Shown here piece after piece: positions 56,668 to 64,000 of a DNA stretch of 64,000 nt; the stretch's first letter is position 1; each line of letters opens with the position of its first letter. The translations under genes were made by a program, and so were the position numbers. Below the pieces are notes generated by a model, which made no database searches, had not been told where the DNA came from, and saw only the letters and a program-made list of their open reading frames with translations. This DNA is from Flectonema sp. DT1601. Lineage: Eukaryota; Euglenozoa; Diplonemea; Diplonemida; Diplonemidae. The stretch is from contig OZ025815.1 of assembly GCA_964019425.1 (NCBI GenBank), forward strand, positions 310,001 through 374,000, given 5' to 3'.

Positions 56668-57735
56668 ATGTTCAGAGGTATGCTCATCTGCATTTATCTC
56701 TCGGTGTACTTGGTTGCTGTATCCGGAACCAAATCTGTTGATAAGTGGGACATAGTACTGGTAGAAACTGGGTCACGGGATTATGATCTATTCGCCAATG
56801 AGGTTTCTCAATTCGCGTCCACTGTGACGATAAGTGCAGCAGGTCGCCAAGTATCCGGCCCTAGTGGCAAAACGTACATCGTACTTGACGAGCTGGCAAA
56901 GAGAAAAGGTAATATTCTGAAAGTCCAGTACAGCCCCTCCAGAATTAAATTATACGCGTCAGCGACATGTGTGACTAGTGAGGGTGGCGTTTGCGGGTTC
57001 CAAGCAATGTTAATTGAGCCTGATGTTGGGAATCACATTTCTTGGATTCCATACACGACTCTGATGCATCCACAATTTTCTCACGTTGAGTGGCACCTAC
57101 TATGCGAAAAGGAAGACTTAACACCTTCCGACATAGGGATGGAGATATCGGTGTCGTATGTGACAGCAAACAACAACTGCGAAACAAGTTATGGTAGCTG
57201 TGACTCCATGTGTTTCAATGGAAAGTGTGGCGTCAAGCGACACTTTCACGAGCTCGAGTGTCATTGCAACGAAAAAAGAGGCGAACAATCTAAAAGTAGT
57301 ATTGAGGTAGGTACCGAGATTGCAGCAATTGTCATTTGCTCTGGTTGTGTTATTAGCATTGGTTCCGTCGTCGCTTGGTGGATATGTATTCGTGACAAAA
57401 GAAATAATACTGATGTCGAAACTCATGCTGATGCAGTTCAATCTCCGCACATATCGCATCATCTCTCGAGAGAGGAAATTGAGGTTGCTGTAGACTCACT
57501 ACTCGTTCATTTTACTAAAAGTACTCCAAACGATACTCAATCTTGTTGCGTTTGCCTCGTGACGAACTCTGAAAACTGTCCTGATAATAACAATAATGAT
57601 GATTGGATCACAACACCCTGCAGTCATACTATGCACGGTGATTGTCTTCGACTCTGGTTAGTTCAGCGCCTTACCAAAACACAATCCATGTCCTGCCCTG
57701 TTTGCCGCACTACGGTATGTGTTCACCTTTTATAA
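56668..57735 (+). CDS. Membrane-anchored RING-H2 ubiquitin ligase with secreted-type ectodomain
   Basis: 355 residues as read. Signal peptide (1-20), then an ectodomain of about 200 residues ending in a small EGF-like cysteine group (CETSYGSCDSMCFNGKCG...CHC), a transmembrane helix near 225-248, and a RING-H2 finger (C294-V-C296 ... PCSHTMHGDCLRLWL ... C343-P-V-C346). The topology matches transmembrane E3 ligases that sort or degrade membrane proteins. Right after the finger the sequence has CG|GTATGTG, a good donor, so the last eight codons may be read-through into an intron and the true C-terminus may lie further right. The ectodomain family is unknown to me. Confidence 0.8.
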   Translation: MFRGMLICIYLSVYLVAVSGTKSVDKWDIVLVETGSRDYDLFANEVSQFASTVTISAAGRQVSGPSGKTYIVLDELAKRKGNILKVQYSPSRIKLYASATCVTSEGGVCGFQAMLIEPDVGNHISWIPYTTLMHPQFSHVEWHLLCEKEDLTPSDIGMEISVSYVTANNNCETSYGSCDSMCFNGKCGVKRHFHELECHCNEKRGEQSKSSIEVGTEIAAIVICSGCVISIGSVVAWWICIRDKRNNTDVETHADAVQSPHISHHLSREEIEVAVDSLLVHFTKSTPNDTQSCCVCLVTNSENCPDNNNNDDWITTPCSHTMHGDCLRLWLVQRLTKTQSMSCPVCRTTVCVHLL

Positions 57736-59413
57736 AAATACAATGTTGAAGCTTAACAGCACATATGCGTTAATCGATTGCTGTTAGGTTTTGTTTATGA
57801 GAAATAGTAATATACAAAATACTAAAAGAACCTTTGATAATAATGTCAAAAAAAACACAAAAAAAAGCAACTAAATAACAACACATCAGTTATGCAGGAC
57901 TGCTGGGCAGTTAGATACCGATGAAATAGCTGTGGATGATCAGCCACAGACTGAGGTGTGAAAGTAACTAGGATTTTGTCTTTTAGTCAAGTAAAGGTGC
58001 GTAAAATCGCGCCAGTTTGCCTTAAGCATCTCCTTTTCTTGTCGTCTTTACTTCCCAACTGCTTCGCATAGCGTGAAGATGTCAGCATCATTCTCTTTCC
58101 TGTTAGTTATATCATTTTTGTACTGATTTATTTCTGACAAGTACCTCCCTCTGTTAGTTTTGTTTTTTTCATTTTCTCAAAACCCACGAATACACGAGTT
58201 ATTCCTTTTATCATAATTCTTTGTGGTATCGGTCATTGACATTGAAAAGTAAAAAAAGGGTCCATTTTTTCGCCTGTTGGGCGCGACCTAGTTCTCTACT
58301 TCTGAGTGTTGGGTTGTTATCCATTTGCAAGAACATGAACCATAAAGACTGACTTATTTCTACTACTATTGTTAGAAGAAGTAAGATTGTGTTAGTGATT
58401 CAAATGTGTCTGCAACGCTTTTCGATTCTAAAACAGCTATTGTTAACCTTCCCTCTCTCTCTCTGTTCAGTTCAGCTATTTGCTCTTCACGAAAACTCAT
58501 ATCTTCTAATCTGTTGCTATGCTCTTTGATCTGTGGGCTCAATTCACAGACAATGAGCAATAAACTGCATACTCGATTCTTTAAATATTGTTCTCTGTTT
58601 AAATACGTGAGTACTTATAAAATAAATGATTGTGAAGTCGACCTATACACGGAGATAGTCACGTCATCCACCTGTGCATTTTTGAAGGCAACAGAATATT
58701 ATTTTTCGTTATTTATTAGTCGGTCACACATGTTATTACCTATCTGTGTATCAATATGACAGAATAAGCTTTATAAACCTACTTTTATTGAATATTTTTT
58801 TTCCACCAGTTTATGGAAACATGATGGATGTAGTAGAATGTCAACAAGTTCCCAAACACGAGACTGATGATGAGTTTATTAAGTGTATTTTAATCTCTTT
58901 AAGGCACAGGTAGTAGCGACTCTCAAGAATAATCAAGATTACTTTTTTGATACCGAATTACCTATCACATCTATGTAAATCTAATTTATTATTTTATCTT
59001 GAAACTGACTTAGTGCCACAAGACTCGACACATCCTGGAATACAGTTGGGCACAAGTGGAAGCCTTTTTATTCTTTTATTATTCATCTCCAAGTTACTCC
59101 TCATAACATAACTTAGCACCACTCATTAGTTGGTATCCCGCGTACACTGATATTTTTATGGGGTGCCTGTTAAGTTGTAAAAAGAAATAACCATGTTGAC
59201 ATGATTCCTTTGTTGAGAAGAGCAAACACGATGAGTTGAAGACTCTGGGCAAGAGGGATGGTCCGAAGGAAGATTTTTTTTAAATTTTTAGCTCGAAACC
59301 AACCATTACTTCATTATAATTTATTATTGTTTGTTGTCCTGCGATTTTTTTGACTGATTAGTATTAATACCAGCTAAAGAAACAATTATACTACTTAATC
59401 CATTCAGCGGTGA
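57736..59413. other. Intergenic between the RING gene and the giant ORF
   Basis: About 1.7 kb, AT-rich, low in homopolymers compared with region 1. Apart from the minus-strand fragment at 58372-58597 no gene is seen. A stop codon stands directly before the ATG of the next gene. Confidence 0.5.
58372..58597 (-). pseudogene. Minus-strand coiled-coil exon or gene remnant
   Basis: A protein-like minus-strand frame (QIKEHSNRLEDMSFREEQIA and following, about 70 residues) ends at a stop at 58372. A possible acceptor (TATTTAAACAG) lies at its 5' side. No partner exons were found, so it is either a gene remnant or the 3' exon of a gene I cannot assemble. Confidence 0.35.
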
Positions 59414-62400
59414 ATGACTTCTAGTTCACTTATAAGATGCAACGATACATTTTGGTTAGAGAGGAGAAGAAAACGACTCCTTGTAACAGCGGAAGGACGA
59501 CTAAAGCTTGGTAGGCAATTACAAACTTTGAGATGGTGTGACGATGGTCTTGAAGCGATTATTAGAGAAGAGAAGGTAAGGTCTCGACATGAAAAGAGTT
59601 GTCGAACCCTTTCTGAATTATCACATTTACGAAGTCCTTTTCGGTCGGTTGAAAGAGTCGAAGCTCTTCTGGAGTCATCTGCGCTGTTCAGTCCGCCACC
59701 TCCTCCGCAATCATCAGCTCAAAGCCCAAGATTGGCTTCTTGTCGTCCTGCACTTCAGTCCCTCGATCCAAATCTAGTTAGTGACTGGAGGGATTTCAAA
59801 TCCGCGTATCGCCACACGAGGGATTCTATTACTGCCTGTGAGCTCCAGCAGCGCTTTGATTTCAGCAGCGGCACTCAGAACAGTGTACCGGACAGTGACA
59901 ATCACGGTGACTACGGTAAAGGTTTGATGTCTGCATATAATGATGTTGATACTAATCAATTTAATGAATGCGGTGCTTATGACCCATCTGTTTGCAATGA
60001 TAATCACTATTCGTCATCACGTAAGGATGGCATCCAACAACAGGAATTCATACATTTATATAATCAACTTGACAATCGTAGTAACCACGAATCTGTTTGT
60101 GAACAGCCAGATGCGAATATTGCTTTATGCCATAATTCGGATGATTTTACAACTACCTGTGACACTGATAATTCACACGATGTTGAACATGAAGGCTTGT
60201 TGTTTCAATCAACTAACTGTGACCAAGGTGGATGTGAACCTGTTTGTACTCAGCAAAGTATCAATACTGGTGTGTGTAATATTGACAATTTAAGGGATAG
60301 CCAATGTCTGGGTTTCACGTCTGCATATAATCAAACTGATACTGAGTACATAGCTGATTGTTATCAGTCAGGTGAAGACTTCATATCCGAATACGATCGC
60401 GGTGGCGATACAAGTTGTGATCAGCCTGTTGTCAGCAGCTGTGTTTTCGTACCGGCAACATCTGTCAGCGAAAATACGAACGGCGGTCAACCAGACGGCT
60501 TTGTGTCAGCATATGAACAATCTGTTAAGGATTTTGTACCCGAGTTCAACACTGTAGAATCTATCAGCGGCTTTACCCCCAATGATAGTCAACCTTCAAA
60601 TGGCCAGGGGCTTGTATCAGCCTACAATAATCCTGTCAGTGAGTTTACGTCGTCTTATTATAACAAATTGTCAAGTGACACAAAACAGCCGTATGAACTC
60701 TCTTCTAATAATTTAAGTGTTAGTGAATCCGTGTTATCTTATGACAACAAACTGGCAACGAGTGGTGATCAACGTGACGATTCTCAAAATTTCGCCTCCG
60801 AGTACATCGGTACAAAAACAAATAGTAAATTCTCAGCTTGCAGAGATCAATATTTATATAAAGTCGGTGATTCACCCGCTTGCGATGTTGATGGTTCACT
60901 CGAAGCTGTTCATCAGCCAACTGAACCGTATCTACAAGCATCTGAAAGCGTTAGTAAGAATTTCCAGCTGAGGGTCCCATCGGAGTTAACTGAGATCGTC
61001 GCTGGTGAAAGTGAGTCCAACTACACTAGTCCCCCACCCCTGCGTAATTATTGTCAGGAACCTCAGCAGGCTGCCAGCAACAGTGTCCCCCACTTGGAAT
61101 TAGCCCACGCGAATCCAACGGTGACTGGCCCCGTAAGCCCTTCTGGTCAAAATTACGAAGCAGCTGGCATTGACGATGTCCAACACTCTAAACAGCGTTT
61201 CCCGTCTGGAAGCTTTGAAGAAAATGACATCATAGCTGGTGAGAGTGAATCGAATTATAAGAGTCCGCAGTACCAAAACAATTCTTGCGAGGGATCTCAC
61301 AATATCCATCAACAAAACCCCCCCAAGAATTGGAGTGATATCATTCATGAAGAACAACAAGACATAGTAAGCCCCCTTCGTGAAGAACAACAAGACATAG
61401 TAAGCCCCCTTCGTGAAGAACAACAAGACATAGTAAGCCCCCTTCATGAAGAACAACAAGACATGGTAAGCCCCCTTCGTGAAGAACAACAAGATCCTCG
61501 CCAACCGTATGAAGTGAATGAGATAGTTGCAACGGAGACTTTGCATTCTGACAGCAGATCATTTGGGTATCCTGTTGACGCATGTGGACAGCTTCCATCG
61601 AGGAGCCGCTCGGGGCAGTCTGAAATAGAAATAAGCGGAGGCAGTCAATTCAAGAGCTCCGAAATCGCAGCTGGCGAAAGTGAGTCGAACCACAAAAGTC
61701 CACTTTTCAAAAGTCGATCTCTTCAAAGTGAGGACACCGATTCTGAAGCAAAGCAAGTAGACGATCACTCCTGGAAGGCGAATGAGATTATACTTGATTC
61801 TGAAATAGAACAATCTGAACAGCGATTGGTGAGTGAGGGTCAACAACTTCTATCAAGAAACCGCCTTCTATCTGGAACCAACTTTAGTACCAGCGGGGAA
61901 CGTCCATTTAAGAGCTCTGAAATCGCAGCTGATGAAAGCGAGTCTAGCCCACCATACCGAGGAGAGCATCCTGACGTGCAGCAATCATGGAAATGTGATG
62001 TGAATCCTGTTACTGAACAATGTGAAGGTGATCAGTGCTCTGGCTCTGCTTCTACAGAGAGAAGGACGTCAACAAAAAGACTCGAAGATCTCCTTGATCG
62101 CATGCCAACTCCGCAATGTATTAATGGTGAGTACGGCCGCAGTATTGAAACTCATTCCGAGTCGGAAGCTGTCCCACTAAATACGAATCAATCAACTTCA
62201 TATATTCCGCGAGATTTGAGGAATCTAACTTCTGTTGAACTCGACGAACCTCATTCGGGTAGCTTCTTACTTCCATCGCAGTCGTTTTCGTTGCAGAATC
62301 GTTCCTCCGCAGTAGCGAAATTCCTGCGAGAGAAGATCAATCCTGAGAATGAAATTAATAAAGACGTTGTGCAGGATACAAATAAAGATAAAGCTGAGCC

Positions 62401-64000
62401 GATGAATGATTGCACTCTTTCTGACATTCCCCAGCGTGGAGTAGCACAGATACCCGATGATGATAAACTCTCTGAGCAATCTGAGCGAGTCAGTCTCGCA
62501 ATCTTAGACGAGACAAAAGAATCACTTGATGATTGCCCTGTGTGCGATACACTGAGTGAAGAAATATCATTTCCTAGTAATTGTAATGATGTTAACCTCC
62601 TTAAGGAATCTAATGCGATGGAAGAACAGTCAGCCGACGATTCTGACACGAAGAATGATAGCAACCCTGTTGTTCAATCTGAACAAAGTAACATGCAATC
62701 ATTAAATACATTCCAAGGTGAGGAAGTAATGATTGTTAGTATTCCTCTCAAACAATCTGATGTTATTTCGGAAGAACGCGACATGTCAAACTTGCAGGAC
62801 GAAGAAGAACGGTCACTCTCCGATTGTGTTGATATCACATCAGGTGAGGGTGACGCTGTAAAGTTTCTTAGAGAATCTGATTATTGTGTTCTTGTTAATA
62901 ATCTTCGAAATGAGAGTTCTAATCTCCAAGAAGTGTTACTTGAAGACGGTCGTAAATCTCAAGAAACAAATCTTATGATTCCTCACGAAATGGTAACGAA
63001 GGATTTGTTACCAAACATGGAACTCTCTGGTCGTCAACCGGTCAGCACACTTCAGGAAATCGTGGAGCCTGATTGTCTGAAGCTCGTTGAGGAACCCGAA
63101 ATTGAGAGAGCTTCTCAGCATAGAAATCAGTTTCAGTTAAGTAGCAGTGGAAATAGTGGTCAACTTGACACGTCAGTACACTCATTTACCACACATCACG
63201 GTCTCAAGCTAGTTGGAGAATCAGAACTAACGTTAAACAGTTCTCAAAATCCGATTAGCAGTTCCACGTCTGTTCAATCATTTTGTGTACCTCGAGAAAA
63301 GGTTACCCAGTACGATGAGTTGAACCATCAACAGAATGAAGTTAAAAGTAAATCATGGCATCACACTAGTCGGTCATACAACAATTTATTGACTTCATCA
63401 GCTGCAGGGTTGGTGAGAGAAATTGAACTTCCTACTGATTGCGAGTATAAAAACACATCAGGTCGACAACAAGTAGGAATATCTAACATTAAATCTTTTA
63501 CAGATAATTGTAATAATGAAGTACGAGAAATTGATTTACCAACTGAGGTAGCCTTCCACAATAATCATCAGGTTAATGAATTCATAGCTGGAGATCTCAG
63601 TTTGGAATTACTTAACTCGAAGCTAACTCAAAACAATCTAATTGTTCAAATGAAAGATGTTATGAAATGCGAACACTTATTAACAACTCAGAACGCAGAC
63701 GTGACTGAGATGCAATGTTCTACTCAGGAAGTAATTCCTTTTAGCAAGACAAGTGACCACCAGCTGTATTCTGTTTCTCAACAAACCTCAGCAAACACTA
63801 ACCAGAACGTACAAGTGGAAGAGGAGCTTGAGACGTCTAAACAAAATGAAGATGTGAAGGAAGCATCATATTCACTCAGAGAGGAGATTCCGACTGACCC
63901 AATAATGAGAGAAACTAATCAATCACATAAATGGAAGGAATACATTGGAGAGACAGACTTAACTACTTCTCCAACAACTACAGAAGTATCTGTTACCAGA
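59414..64000 (+). CDS. Giant open frame, at least 1529 codons, with internal repeats; runs off the window
   Basis: It opens with ATG immediately after an in-frame TGA and has no stop to the window end. The N-terminus (1-60) is basic (LIRCNDTFWLERRRKRLLVT). The rest is long, hydrophilic, rich in Ser, Asp, Glu, Gln and Asn, and probably disordered. Repeats: GxxSAYN-type units in residues about 170-420; four units of the kind EIAAGESESNxxSP (near 61000, 61225, 61665, 61915); and five tandem copies of an 11-residue unit HEEQQDIVSPL/REEQQDIVSPL (61345-61490). No signal peptide, membrane helix or known domain is visible. A scaffold or surface-coat role is possible but not shown. Confidence 0.85.
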   Translation, partial: MTSSSLIRCNDTFWLERRRKRLLVTAEGRLKLGRQLQTLRWCDDGLEAIIREEKVRSRHEKSCRTLSELSHLRSPFRSVERVEALLESSALFSPPPPPQSSAQSPRLASCRPALQSLDPNLVSDWRDFKSAYRHTRDSITACELQQRFDFSSGTQNSVPDSDNHGDYGKGLMSAYNDVDTNQFNECGAYDPSVCNDNHYSSSRKDGIQQQEFIHLYNQLDNRSNHESVCEQPDANIALCHNSDDFTTTCDTDNSHDVEHEGLLFQSTNCDQGGCEPVCTQQSINTGVCNIDNLRDSQCLGFTSAYNQTDTEYIADCYQSGEDFISEYDRGGDTSCDQPVVSSCVFVPATSVSENTNGGQPDGFVSAYEQSVKDFVPEFNTVESISGFTPNDSQPSNGQGLVSAYNNPVSEFTSSYYNKLSSDTKQPYELSSNNLSVSESVLSYDNKLATSGDQRDDSQNFASEYIGTKTNSKFSACRDQYLYKVGDSPACDVDGSLEAVHQPTEPYLQASESVSKNFQLRVPSELTEIVAGESESNYTSPPPLRNYCQEPQQAASNSVPHLELAHANPTVTGPVSPSGQNYEAAGIDDVQHSKQRFPSGSFEENDIIAGESESNYKSPQYQNNSCEGSHNIHQQNPPKNWSDIIHEEQQDIVSPLREEQQDIVSPLREEQQDIVSPLHEEQQDMVSPLREEQQDPRQPYEVNEIVATETLHSDSRSFGYPVDACGQLPSRSRSGQSEIEISGGSQFKSSEIAAGESESNHKSPLFKSRSLQSEDTDSEAKQVDDHSWKANEIILDSEIEQSEQRLVSEGQQLLSRNRLLSGTNFSTSGERPFKSSEIAADESESSPPYRGEHPDVQQSWKCDVNPVTEQCEGDQCSGSASTERRTSTKRLEDLLDRMPTPQCINGEYGRSIETHSESEAVPLNTNQSTSYIPRDLRNLTSVELDEPHSGSFLLPSQSFSLQNRSSAVAKFLREKINPENEINKDVVQDTNKDKAEPMNDCTLSDIPQRGVAQIPDDDKLSEQSERVSLAILDETKESLDDCPVCDTLSEEISFPSNCNDVNLLKESNAMEEQSADDSDTKNDSNPVVQSEQSNMQSLNTFQGEEVMIVSIPLKQSDVISEERDMSNLQDEEERSLSDCVDITSGEGDAVKFLRESDYCVLVNNLRNESSNLQEVLLEDGRKSQETNLMIPHEMVTKDLLPNMELSGRQPVSTLQEIVEPDCLKLVEEPEIERASQHRNQFQLSSSGNSGQLDTSVHSFTTHHGLKLVGESELTLNSSQNPISSSTSVQSFCVPREKVTQYDELNHQQNEVKSKSWHHTSRSYNNLLTSSAAGLVREIELPTDCEYKNTSGRQQVGISNIKSFTDNCNNEVREIDLPTEVAFHNNHQVNEFIAGDLSLELLNSKLTQNNLIVQMKDVMKCEHLLTTQNADVTEMQCSTQEVIPFSKTSDHQLYSVSQQTSANTNQNVQVEEELETSKQNEDVKEASYSLREEIPTDPIMRETNQSHKWKEYIGETDLTTSPTTTEVSVTR

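Overview
The window is nuclear DNA from a eukaryote, almost certainly a single-celled protist. The evidence is a set of eukaryote-only genes (polycystin channel, prenylated small GTPase, ribosomal protein eL28, Iwr1, 20S proteasome alpha subunit, DEAH helicase with an RBR ubiquitin ligase module). There are also short GT-AG introns, AT-rich spacers full of T and A runs, and a large island of nested transposons. I cannot name the species. Ten genes in a row on one strand, pyrimidine tracts ending in AG just upstream of several start codons, and a VIPER-like tyrosine-recombinase retrotransposon all recall Discoba/Euglenozoa. The ordinary cis-introns argue against a kinetoplastid, and this placement is inference only.

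Region 1 (1-29.3 kb) is gene-rich, and every gene is on the minus strand. In transcription order from the right: a 2147-residue DEAH helicase with CCCH fingers, an RBR ligase and an ADP-ribosyltransferase domain; a four-exon proteasome alpha subunit (PSMA7-like); an Iwr1-like RNA polymerase II import factor; two almost identical eL28 genes; a folate-receptor-like membrane protein; an ApbE/flavin-reductase fusion; a CUE/zinc-ribbon protein; a Rab-like GTPase; and a very long polycystin channel that runs off the left edge. One polycystin intron consists almost wholly of about 132 perfect TTTTG repeats.

Region 2 (about 29.4-56 kb) is a transposon island. Its oldest readable layer is a GC-rich VIPER/Ngaro-type element on the plus strand in the order gag - tyrosine recombinase - RT/RNase H. 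It is split by (i) a tandem 1.35-kb repeat, (ii) a hairpin-rich element carrying a satellite array, and (iii) a block holding a second RNase H fragment and a tRNA-like sequence. Other layers are a MULE-like element with about 190-bp inverted ends, a 1558-bp element with a 5-bp target duplication and a matching empty site, a 1482-bp element with a 9-bp duplication and a tRNA-like sequence inside each end, a piggyBac relic, and a minisatellite built on CAGCCAGCT.

Region 3 (56-64 kb) returns to single-copy sequence with plus-strand genes: a membrane-anchored RING ligase and a giant open frame (at least 1529 codons, still open at the window edge) with several internal repeat families. The island therefore sits where gene direction switches from leftward to rightward.
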